A DNA stretch of 64,000 nucleotides from Arthrobacter beigongshangensis (lineage in GTDB: Bacteria > Bacillota > Bacilli > Bacillales_A > Planococcaceae). Shown in pieces: positions 8,121 to 15,643 of this stretch (position 1 is the first letter of the stretch; every line of letters begins with the position of its first letter). A program made the position numbers and the translations under genes. The notes beneath the pieces were generated by a model that was not told where the DNA came from, did no database searches, and saw only the letters and a list, made by a program, of their open reading frames with translations. The DNA lies in contig NZ_JADHDX010000001.1 in the NCBI RefSeq assembly GCF_016820585.1, positions 1-64,000 on the forward strand, in the 5' to 3' direction.

Positions 8121-10040
8121 ATGTTGAACTTTAGTCGTAGAGAACTACTTATATTAAATGAATTATTTCATAAAAAAAGCTTAACCTCTACTGATTTATC
8201 CCTTGTTGTAGACACTTCAGTTAGAACCGTTAAAACAGATATTTCTAACCTGAAAGTAAAATTATCGGATTATGGAATAACCATTCATTCTAAACCGAAT
8301 CAAGGCTACAAACTTAACTATGAAAATGCGGATAGTATCACTTTTTTAACGAACCAGCTGAAGTCTATGAATGTAGAAAGATTATATACTTTTAAGAAAA
8401 ATAACTATGAACGGGTTTTTTATGTCCTAAGGCGTCTGTTACTGAAGGATGTTTATATTAAATTAGACGTACTCGCCAATGACATGTTTATTAGCCGATC
8501 TACTTTAAATGCAGATATGATAGAAGTTAAAAAAGTTCTAAACAAATACGAACTAAAATTAACCTCAAAAGCAAACCACGGAATAATGATTCAAGGTACA
8601 GAAATCAATAAGCGGATGTGTATCGCAGAATATTATTATCATAATAACACAAAGCTAGGGTATGAAAGTAAGAACGAATCCTCTTATTTTAAAGAGCATA
8701 ATGACAAATATATTCAAACAATCGAATCTATACTGAGAATCGTTTGCGAAGAGTACCTGATAGTATTATCCGACTTCTCGATAAAAAACATCGCAATCCA
8801 TATCTTTATTTCTATTCAAAGGAATCTTTCCGGTAATAAAATTACGGTACCCAACACATATTTGAAAAAAATCAGAACGAAGGAAATTTTTAAGGCGAGC
8901 GAAAATCTTTCCATGAGACTCAACGCGCTATTTGGCTGTAATTTTCAAGAGGTAGATAGTGCTTATATTTTTATGCATATTGAAAGTAAGCAGCTCTTAA
9001 ATGATTCGACGAGTATTACCGATGAACAACAAACTGAAGTAAAAAAGGTTTTAGAAAATATATACGCTGAAATTAAAAGTAATTTTGATATAGATATTTC
9101 AGAAGATAAGACACTTAATCAATTTTTAGCATTACACATTCCGCAAATGATCAAGCGAATCCGGAATAATATGGTCATCCGAAATCCAGTTGTACATGAA
9201 AATCTTCAAAAATATATCTTTGCCACCAAGGTGACGATCTCAGCAACTGAGATTATTCAAAATCACTACGATGTACAAATCAATTTAGACGAGTTTGGTT
9301 ATTTGGTACTCTATTTCAATGTTGCCTTAAGAAACCTTCAAAAGAATAAAAAAATCACAATTGGCTTAATGAGTGGTAGGGGCAGAGCGGAAACCATTAT
9401 GTATATTAATGAGATTAAAGAAAACTTTTCAGATGAAAAGTATGAATTAATTAATTATGACTCTAAGGAAAAAGCAATTAGTCATTTAGATGATATTGAT
9501 ATATTGGTATCCTCCTACGAAGTAGAATTATCTAGAAATATCTTGCAAGTAGCGATTGAAAAAGGGAATTATATTAATGAAATTAGAGAGTACACCAATA
9601 AAACAGATCTTTATAAACTCAATATAGAAAACTATTTCCAACCTCAATTTTCGGACTTCTATTTAGAGGGAAAAGATAAAGAGAGTGTTTTGAGTAATTT
9701 AGTAAAAAAACTGCAGTCTTTAGATATTATAAAACCAGACGTTCAGATGGATATGCCGTTTGTTGCGCATGAAATTGGTAATAATATTGTCCATCTTCAG
9801 GATTTATATAAAATATGCCGAAAGTCATTTTGCTTTATTGCTGTACTTGAAAACCCAATTATTTGGGATAAGGATATCATTAGAGTCCTGTTTATCATCA
9901 AAACAAAAAGAGATGGCGACCATAACTTAAGTATTTTATGTGATATGTTTTCCAAGTGGACAAGTAATAAGGAAAATGTAAATCGGCTAATTCAAAATAA
10001 AGATTATGATTTATTTTTACAAAGCATTCAAGATTATTAA
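8121..10040 (+). CDS. PRD-domain transcriptional activator (MtlR/LicR type)
   Basis: A 639-aa multidomain PTS-controlled regulator. In order: an HTH at about 5-60, a second Mga-like HTH at about 85-160, PRD1 at about 195-295 (histidines in NIAIHIFISIQR and IFMHIESKQ), PRD2 at about 305-410 (FLALHIPQMIKRIR), an EIIB-like domain at about 412-500, and an EIIA-fructose-like tail at about 505-639 (AHEIGNNIVH). In PRD2 the usual second histidine position appears to be tyrosine (YLVLYFNVALRN), and the EIIB-like loop GLMSGRG lacks a cysteine. These changes may simplify its phosphorylation control. It probably activates the upstream EII operon in response to substrate. Confidence 0.88.
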   Translation: MLNFSRRELLILNELFHKKSLTSTDLSLVVDTSVRTVKTDISNLKVKLSDYGITIHSKPNQGYKLNYENADSITFLTNQLKSMNVERLYTFKKNNYERVFYVLRRLLLKDVYIKLDVLANDMFISRSTLNADMIEVKKVLNKYELKLTSKANHGIMIQGTEINKRMCIAEYYYHNNTKLGYESKNESSYFKEHNDKYIQTIESILRIVCEEYLIVLSDFSIKNIAIHIFISIQRNLSGNKITVPNTYLKKIRTKEIFKASENLSMRLNALFGCNFQEVDSAYIFMHIESKQLLNDSTSITDEQQTEVKKVLENIYAEIKSNFDIDISEDKTLNQFLALHIPQMIKRIRNNMVIRNPVVHENLQKYIFATKVTISATEIIQNHYDVQINLDEFGYLVLYFNVALRNLQKNKKITIGLMSGRGRAETIMYINEIKENFSDEKYELINYDSKEKAISHLDDIDILVSSYEVELSRNILQVAIEKGNYINEIREYTNKTDLYKLNIENYFQPQFSDFYLEGKDKESVLSNLVKKLQSLDIIKPDVQMDMPFVAHEIGNNIVHLQDLYKICRKSFCFIAVLENPIIWDKDIIRVLFIIKTKRDGDHNLSILCDMFSKWTSNKENVNRLIQNKDYDLFLQSIQDY

Positions 10041-10122
10041 GACGAGCTATCTCAAGCTGCTAGCTCTTTGGAGAGTGTAACTAACTAACGAAAAAGTCAT
10101 AATAACTAAGGAAGAAAATAAT

Positions 10123-10965
10123 ATGAAAAAAACAATCCAAGATATTGTATTGATCACGATTGGTGGATTTATTTTTGCTATTGGTATAAATTATTTCACC
10201 CTCCCAAATCTGTTATCAGAAGGCGGAATTATTGGACTGACAATTATTGCACACTATTTATTCCAATGGTCACCAGGGATTATTAACTTTATTTTAAATA
10301 TGCTTTTATTTTTGGTTGGCTATAAGCTTTTTGATAAACGGACTGTTCTTTATACGTTATTTTCCATTGTATCCTGCTCTGCTTTTTTGTATGTAACTGA
10401 AGATGCGGGAAAAGTACTGACAGAGGATACACTTTTAGCAGCTATCTTTGCAGGATTATTAGTAGGTATTGGTTTAGGCATTATCTTTCGAACAGGCGGA
10501 ACCAATGGTGGAACGACAGTCCTTGCTAGAATGGCTAACCAATATTGGGGCTGGAGTATCGGAAAGAGTATGCTAATTATCGATATTATAGTCGTTGCGG
10601 GCTCTATTTTTATAATTGGTTTAGAAAAAGCAATGCTCACTTTACTGACTGTTTATATTGGTGCAAAAGCCATTGATTTTATTGTCGAAGGGCTAGATGA
10701 AAGAGTAGCCGTTTTAATTATTTCAAATTCACCAAACGAAGTTTTGAATAAAGTCATGGATAGTATGTCGAGGGGAGTCACTGTTTTAGAAGGGCGCGGC
10801 GGCTATACGAAAGCAAATAAAGAAGTTTTGTATATTGTCATTAGCAAACAAGAAATTGTTCGACTAAAAAGTATTATTAAAGAAATTGATGAGCAAGCCT
10901 ATGTTACGATGCATAATGTTCGTGAATTGATTGGAAGAGGTTATAAGGCAACTAAAGCCAATTAG
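10123..10965 (+). CDS. YitT family membrane protein (DUF161 + DUF2179)
   Basis: A 280-aa protein with five to six hydrophobic segments in residues 8-200, then a soluble DUF2179 domain (about 215-275, with GRGGYTK and YVTMHNVRELIGRG). The family is common in Firmicutes and its transport role is unknown. ATG 10123 follows AAGGAAG. It lies 82 bp after the PRD regulator on the same strand. A short GAGCTA/TAGCTC hairpin lies in between, so co-transcription is uncertain. Family assignment is confident, function is not. Confidence 0.85.
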   Translation: MKKTIQDIVLITIGGFIFAIGINYFTLPNLLSEGGIIGLTIIAHYLFQWSPGIINFILNMLLFLVGYKLFDKRTVLYTLFSIVSCSAFLYVTEDAGKVLTEDTLLAAIFAGLLVGIGLGIIFRTGGTNGGTTVLARMANQYWGWSIGKSMLIIDIIVVAGSIFIIGLEKAMLTLLTVYIGAKAIDFIVEGLDERVAVLIISNSPNEVLNKVMDSMSRGVTVLEGRGGYTKANKEVLYIVISKQEIVRLKSIIKEIDEQAYVTMHNVRELIGRGYKATKAN

Positions 10966-11082
10966 GCTCCCTCGATTCTTACCTCAGTTACTCATCCAAT
11001 CAGTCAGACGATCGGCTAATTGGATGAGATGTAAATCAAAAGAAATAGTAAGATTGAATCCACATGTACCACCGCTTCACAT
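10966..11082. other. intergenic segment with one hairpin
   Basis: Between yitT and the yvrJ-like gene, which converge. CTCATCCAAT...ATTGGATGAG (about 10989-11028) forms a 10-bp stem with an AGCCGATCGTCT-type inner segment but no T-run. It may end either transcript. Nothing else is seen. Confidence 0.4.
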
Positions 11083-11211
11083 TCACTTCATCTTCAATGA
11101 AAGTAGCACATCATGTATGGCGACGAGCTTTGTTTCGAGCCGGTGTAAAAGATAGAATGATACGAATATCGGGAAGCCGATTTCCTGTATGAGATTCATC
11201 CATTGTTCCAT
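11083..11211 (-). CDS. YvrJ family small protein
   Basis: A 42-aa frame, too short for most gene callers. It starts MEQWMNLIQEIGFPI and contains FYLLHRLETKL, the pattern of the YvrJ family (B. subtilis YvrJ): a short amphipathic or membrane helix followed by a charged coil. A good ribosome site, GGGAGG, is 7 nt before the ATG. It lies directly downstream of DUF2922 and DUF1659 genes on the same strand, a grouping that recurs in Bacillales. A terminator-like hairpin lies between it and DUF2922. Function is unknown. Confidence 0.82.
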   Translation of the reverse strand: MEQWMNLIQEIGFPIFVSFYLLHRLETKLVAIHDVLLSLKMK

Positions 11212-11239
11212 CTCGTTTCCTCCCTTCTGTGATTAATTA

Positions 11240-11278
11240 AAAAACCGGTTCCCCAGTAGGAAAACTGAGGAGCCGGTT
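11240..11278 (-). terminator. terminator after the DUF2922 gene
   Basis: On the minus strand, AACCGGCTCCTCAGT pairs with ACTGGGGAACCGGTT and is followed by a short T-run. It separates the DUF1659-DUF2922 pair from yvrJ. Confidence 0.8.
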
Positions 11279-11294
11279 CATACAGCTTGGTACC

Positions 11295-11507
11295 TTATTC
11301 GAGTTCAGTCACATGACGCTCGACGATTCGAGCGCTTTTTGACGTTTCAAGTGGAGATCCATCCACTTCGAACACGCCTGATGCGATAATTTCCTGCATC
11401 GCAGCTTCCACGGCTGCTGCCGTTAAACCTGCACGTGGCTCGTCCACTGTCAGCATCACGTTTTTGCCGGCTGCTGTACTGAAATTCAATTGCAATGTTT
11501 TTGCCAT
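11295..11507 (-). CDS. DUF2922 family protein
   Basis: A 70-aa small protein matching DUF2922 by pattern: MAKTLQLNFST..GK...LTVDEPR.GLT...V..AM..II..GVF. The family is small, soluble and uncharacterised, and often follows a DUF1659 gene. The ATG stands after GGAGGGATGGAGA. It lies 40 bp downstream of DUF1659 and is probably co-transcribed with it. No catalytic motif is visible. Confidence 0.85.
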   Translation of the reverse strand: MAKTLQLNFSTAAGKNVMLTVDEPRAGLTAAAVEAAMQEIIASGVFEVDGSPLETSKSARIVERHVTELE

Positions 11508-11547
11508 TCTCCATCCCTCCTTTCTTTATAAAACTGAGCCCATCCGA

Positions 11548-11766
11548 TTAGTTAATGACGTTTGATGTTTCCACCTTGTCTGCACCGATGAATGGAAAAT
11601 CGGATAACTGCGCAAGTTGTTCGAGCGCTTTGTACAAGTCATCTGCTGTTGCATTTTTTGCAACGTTACGGTAGGTTTTTGACTTGCGGATTAGTTTGCC
11701 TTCATCCGTCAAACCACCATCGAAGTAAACCCGACCAACTGCATTTTTAAATTCGATTGTCGCCAT
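11548..11766 (-). CDS. DUF1659 family protein
   Basis: A 72-aa small protein of the DUF1659 family, recognised from MATIEF.NAVGRVYFDGG....GK...KSKTYRN and its length. ATG 11766 is chosen because AAAGGAGGTG sits just upstream; an in-frame GTG at 11775 would overlap that site. It is first in the minus-strand DUF1659-DUF2922-(YvrJ) group. On the minus strand a TATATAAAG box lies about 20 bp before the ribosome site. Function is unknown. Confidence 0.84.
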   Translation of the reverse strand: MATIEFKNAVGRVYFDGGLTDEGKLIRKSKTYRNVAKNATADDLYKALEQLAQLSDFPFIGADKVETSNVIN

Positions 11767-12166
11767 GCTCATCACCTCCTTTCACCCTTTATATAGAATG
11801 AAAAGGAAGAAAGGGATACACGATTCACAAATTTTTTATGGATAGATCCTGTACGTTGATTGCTAAGCAAAACTGCGTGATTAATTTAGCGAAGTAATGA
11901 ATTTATAGCATATTTTTAAAACCTCGATTTGTTTATGACTCTACGTAAGACCTCGTTTATACTGCCATTCTCTAAGTGTTAGCTGTTAGACAGAATACGA
12001 CAAAAAATCACTAAAAATGCAAGAAAATGTTTCAAATTTTCTCATATTTTTAGCAAAATTTATAAAGAGAAATGGTATAATAGGATCACGTAACACTCAG
12101 GTCTCAAAGGACTAACTGCTTTCTTATTAGCTGGAAACACAGATGATTGGAAAAGGAGGAAATGGG
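11767..12166. other. divergent intergenic region, 400 bp
   Basis: AT-rich spacer between DUF1659 (minus) and the 78-aa gene (plus). It holds an extended -10 box (see next entry) and no coding signal or repeat that I can see. Confidence 0.6.
12071..12082 (+). promoter_or_regulatory. extended -10 promoter for the 78-aa gene
   Basis: AATGGTATAATA contains TG-N-TATAAT, an extended sigma-A -10 box. It predicts an RNA start near 12088 and an 80-nt leader before the gene at 12167. No strong -35 is seen. Confidence 0.6.
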
Positions 12167-12403
12167 ATGAGGACACGCAAAACAACACATGTCATTTTAG
12201 GAGTTTGTATGCAGACGGGGAAGATGGCTGAAATGCTCGAGGATGCTGGCGCAACTGATATTGCGGTGGTTGACTATGACGCTGAAGAGGATCATGTTCA
12301 GGTGGCGAAAGTGCATTTCTATTCCCCTAATACTGCGCGAAGAACCTTAGGAAAATCCAAGCAAATCATATTTCATAAGTATTTAGTAAGGAAGAAAGAA
12401 TAA
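12167..12403 (+). CDS. small conserved-looking protein of unknown function
   Basis: A 78-aa basic protein I do not recognise. It contains HVILGVCMQTGKMAEMLEDAG, read as two pieces, then an acidic patch (DYDAEEDH) and a basic tail (HKYLVRKKE). ATG 12167 is 6 nt after AAGGAGGA; an upstream in-frame ATG (12143) would read through the ribosome site. The gene has its own extended -10 promoter and terminator, which supports it being real. No membrane segment, zinc motif or enzyme motif is visible. Confidence 0.7.
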   Translation: MRTRKTTHVILGVCMQTGKMAEMLEDAGATDIAVVDYDAEEDHVQVAKVHFYSPNTARRTLGKSKQIIFHKYLVRKKE

Positions 12404-12436
12404 CTTGTTTGTAGCATCGTGATAGCTTAAAAAGGA

Positions 12437-12477
12437 CAGCCCTTCGATTGGATTTACTCAATTGAAGGGCTGTTTTT
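12437..12477 (+). terminator. terminator of the 78-aa gene
   Basis: CAGCCCTTC-GATT ... AAT-TGAAGGGCTG stem followed by five T. Repeat array 2 begins 37 bp later. Confidence 0.87.
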
Positions 12478-12513
12478 GGGTGTGGGGTTGGTGCTGGTAA
12501 TAGAGTGTGTGAG

Positions 12514-12866
12514 GCTTCCAACAAAAAGTATGGAGTGTGCAACGATTTACTCGGAGTGTGCAACAAAACCCGTCGAGTGTGCAACCATCGAGTGACTTTC
12601 CAACGAAACTCGTGAAGTTTCCAACAAAAAGCATGAAGTGTGCAACCATTCGCTCGGAGTGTCCAACGAAACACTTCGAGTGTGCAACGATCGTATGACC
12701 TTCCAACGAAATCCGTGAAGTTTCCAACAAAAAGCATGAAGTGTGCAACGATTTACTCGGAGTGTGCAACAAAACCCGTCAAGTGTGCAACCATTTACTC
12801 GGAGTGTCCAACGAAACACGTCGAGCGTGCAACCAATCACTTGGAGTGTCCAACAAAACCCTCTAG
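12514..12866 (+). repeat. 21/19-bp repeat array 2 (GTGTGCAAC word)
   Basis: Seventeen units with cores such as GTGTGCAAC, GTGTCCAAC and GTTTCCAAC start at 12514, 12535, 12556, 12577, 12596, 12617, 12638, 12659, 12680, 12699, 12720, 12741, 12762, 12783, 12804, 12825 and 12846. All steps are 21 bp except two of 19 bp, ending at 12596 and 12699. These two are exactly 103 bp apart. Several 11-12-bp spacers recur (GATTTACTCGG, AAAACCCGTC, AAAAAGCATGA). The array lies between convergent genes. Confidence 0.9.
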
Positions 12867-12908
12867 GCATCATCAAGCAATCACCATCAGCCTAGCTAAA
12901 ATAAGACA

Positions 12909-12956
12909 AATAAGAGCCTCACGATTGACTATCAATCATGGGGCTCTTATTGTTCT
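12909..12956. terminator. bidirectional terminator hairpin
   Basis: AATAAGAGCC...GGCTCTTATT outer stem with an inner GATTGA/TCAATC stem. It is placed to end the minus-strand SLH gene at 13014 and possibly plus-strand read-through. Confidence 0.75.
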
Positions 12957-13013
12957 GTTATCGAAAATCGATTAATGACTAAAGGAAACTCCTATATAAG
13001 ATATTATCAAATA

Positions 13014-15371
13014 TTACTTATTAAAGTGTAATTTACTTCCTACTAGTGTTTGGTTGTAGCCGCTGCTAACATTGATGGTACCGCCACCTTCAGCCCAAAT
13101 CGCTGGTATTCCAGGATGTGTATGGGTATTGAAAGGTGCTTTTGTATTTATGGTCACATTATGGGCTGCTGCAATGTTAACAGCGATACCTCCTTGTTTC
13201 TGATTCTGTGTCGTTATATTCGTAGCGTCCAAAATCACATTAGTGCTAGTTGCATTAATGAATAACCCTACATGCCCATTTCTAAAAGTAACATTATTTA
13301 ATACGGTACCTGAACGGTTATCTATTTCCATCCCTATATACATCGGCTGACCTTGAATCCATGCTTCATTTCCAATTCCAGCGGCGTCGATTGTTAAATT
13401 GGAAATATCAACATTATTCCCCTTAATAATTAGCATGGAGTTTTTAGCTGGATTAGATAATGCAGTCTTCCCTTGAATCGACAATGTTTTGCCGTCTCCG
13501 TTAATAACAACACGTCTATTTACTTCAATATATTCTGTCAATACAATATTATTCGCTAAAATAATATAGGCCAGGTTCCCATCTTGCAGTGCCTCTTTCA
13601 ATTGCTGCGTATTTGCGACAATTGGTTTCTCAGCAGCTTCGAGATCCGTTATGTTAGCAGATCTTTTCTGCGCAGCTGGCAAAGCATTGTAGGCTGCTCT
13701 TGCTGCTCTTGCATCAGCAATATATGAAGGACTGCCCGGTGAAATTTTCCTGATTAATTCGTTAACTCCTGCCGCATCCCCAGTCCCCGCCCCTGGTGTC
13801 GTCGGTGTCGTCGGTTTCGGAGGTGTAGTAGGATTTGTTGGCTTCACATAATCTGTGTTTTTCTTGCCATCAATTTGTTGAACGTTTTGTACAATGCTAT
13901 TAAAGTTATCGATAACTTCAGTTGCATGCATGCCTAGTGGAATCTTCAAATTCGTAACTTCGGTATTTGCACCTAGTGATAATGAAGAAATTCGCGATGG
14001 TGTTAAGTTCGTGATTTTACCTGTTGATAGGAGCTGTACTCTTGCTGGTGTGTCCACGAGAATATTCGTAATAACTCCTGCGCCTGCAATGTATGTTTGG
14101 GGTGTTGATTTTACCTCTAAATTTGTAATGGTTGCATCTAGTTCAACTTCGCTTGCTGCTCCGACAACTTCGACTTTGGCAAGCTTCATCTTACTATCGG
14201 CAATCAGTTTTGTGTTTTGAGATATCTTAATATCTTTAACAGCTGATTTACCTTCTAAAATGACTGATGATGTTTTTTTGTCGGCAAATAGGTTGTTTAA
14301 CGTAGCATCCTGGAACACAACTGTTGCATAAGAAGTGGAGGTAGAACCCGTATTATTTAACGAAGTATCTCCACCTACTTTAATATTTTGGCTAGTAAAG
14401 CCGTTTTGTACTTTTGCACCTATTGTTAAATCACCGTCAACGGTTAGGTTTTTCACGCGTAGGTAGTTTCCTTGAATTGTTAAATCCCCGCCGATTTTAC
14501 TGGAGCCACCGTCAAAGATTGCTTCATTCAAAGAGCTACCTGAAGCATTTAATTCAAGCCTATCAACTTCAGAGACGATTCCACCGATTAGACGTACCGA
14601 TACGCTAGCCCCATTTAGAGCCTGGGCGTTAGTTGGTGCAAAAAGACTTTTCTTCAAGGAATCAGAAACTGAATATGTACCTGCTGATGTGAGGAGTTGA
14701 CCATTCTTCAACTCTCTTATCGTCGCGCTTGCATAAGAGCCGTGTTTAACTAAGTCACTGCGATAGATGAAAATAGCCATTTGTCCGCGTGTGACTGTTC
14801 CGTTTGGTGCAAATGTGGTGGCCGTTGTTCCTTGTGTGACTTTGTTTTCCACTAAGGCTTGAATATATTTAGCCTCTTGGTTGCCCGCTGGGACATCCTT
14901 GAAAGGGAATTTTGCATCTTTTGAAGCTTCAAATTTGTAGGCTACTGATAAAATTTTCGCCATTTGACCGCGCTTTAATGTGTCATTGACACCGAACTTT
15001 CCATTTTTGTAGCCTGCAATAATTTTATTATTTGCTAATGCAGCGATATACGTGTAGTAAGGATGTGACTGTGGAACGTCCTTTAACTTAGGATCTTTAA
15101 CATTTGACAGGTCAAGATTCAATGCTTCAGCTAAAATCTTCGCAGATTGTCCGCGTGTCACTGCCTGACTGGATCGAAACGTACTATCCTGATAGCCGCC
15201 AATAACCCCTCTTGACGTCAAATTCATAATTTCACTGTAGCCAAAATCGCCTGGTTTTAAATCTTTAAATGACACTGGAGCTGCTTCAATGCTAGGTGTA
15301 GCAACGACAATTGTCCCAGTGAGCATTGCGCTAGCCATCGTTAATTTCCATAGTTTACTTGACTTATTCAC
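13014..15371 (-). CDS. SLH-anchored surface protein with beta-helix domain
   Basis: A 785-aa exported protein. A signal peptide ends near SIEAAP (about residue 31). Three SLH domains follow at about 33-205 (TRGQSAKIL, KRGQMAKIL, TRGQMAIFI). Residues 215-500 are repetitive beta-rich sequence. A proline/threonine linker (PTTPPKPTTPTTPG, about 515-530) leads to a helical spacer, and residues about 590-785 look like a right-handed parallel beta-helix (NVDISNLTIDAAG, VLNNVTFRNG). Such folds bind or cleave polysaccharide, but no catalytic signature is clear. The start is GTG; AAGGAGG is 12 nt upstream, longer than ideal. A TTG in another frame between them stops after four codons. Confidence 0.87.
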   Translation of the reverse strand: MNKSSKLWKLTMASAMLTGTIVVATPSIEAAPVSFKDLKPGDFGYSEIMNLTSRGVIGGYQDSTFRSSQAVTRGQSAKILAEALNLDLSNVKDPKLKDVPQSHPYYTYIAALANNKIIAGYKNGKFGVNDTLKRGQMAKILSVAYKFEASKDAKFPFKDVPAGNQEAKYIQALVENKVTQGTTATTFAPNGTVTRGQMAIFIYRSDLVKHGSYASATIRELKNGQLLTSAGTYSVSDSLKKSLFAPTNAQALNGASVSVRLIGGIVSEVDRLELNASGSSLNEAIFDGGSSKIGGDLTIQGNYLRVKNLTVDGDLTIGAKVQNGFTSQNIKVGGDTSLNNTGSTSTSYATVVFQDATLNNLFADKKTSSVILEGKSAVKDIKISQNTKLIADSKMKLAKVEVVGAASEVELDATITNLEVKSTPQTYIAGAGVITNILVDTPARVQLLSTGKITNLTPSRISSLSLGANTEVTNLKIPLGMHATEVIDNFNSIVQNVQQIDGKKNTDYVKPTNPTTPPKPTTPTTPGAGTGDAAGVNELIRKISPGSPSYIADARAARAAYNALPAAQKRSANITDLEAAEKPIVANTQQLKEALQDGNLAYIILANNIVLTEYIEVNRRVVINGDGKTLSIQGKTALSNPAKNSMLIIKGNNVDISNLTIDAAGIGNEAWIQGQPMYIGMEIDNRSGTVLNNVTFRNGHVGLFINATSTNVILDATNITTQNQKQGGIAVNIAAAHNVTINTKAPFNTHTHPGIPAIWAEGGGTINVSSGYNQTLVGSKLHFNK

Positions 15372-15643
15372 TTGATAATCAATCCTCCTTAGGATATAAA
15401 TACAAACTCTTCTTGTTATTATAACAAGATTTAACAGTCAACTCAACATACCTATGCCTCACCTTATAAGGAAACGGTGCTCAACATTTCCTTTTAAAGT
15501 ATGTTTAGTAGGTTTTTTGAATTAAGCAAAATGAGTATTGGAAATATTATTTTCTGAAAAAGGTTACTACTTTACATTATTCGCTAATTAGTGGAGAATG
15601 ATATAAATAAATGGCAAAATAATAGAAATGCGGGGGTAAATTG

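Noticed and set aside
12366..12975. Frames on both strands across array 2
   Set aside because: They read through repeats and terminators, with no start signals.
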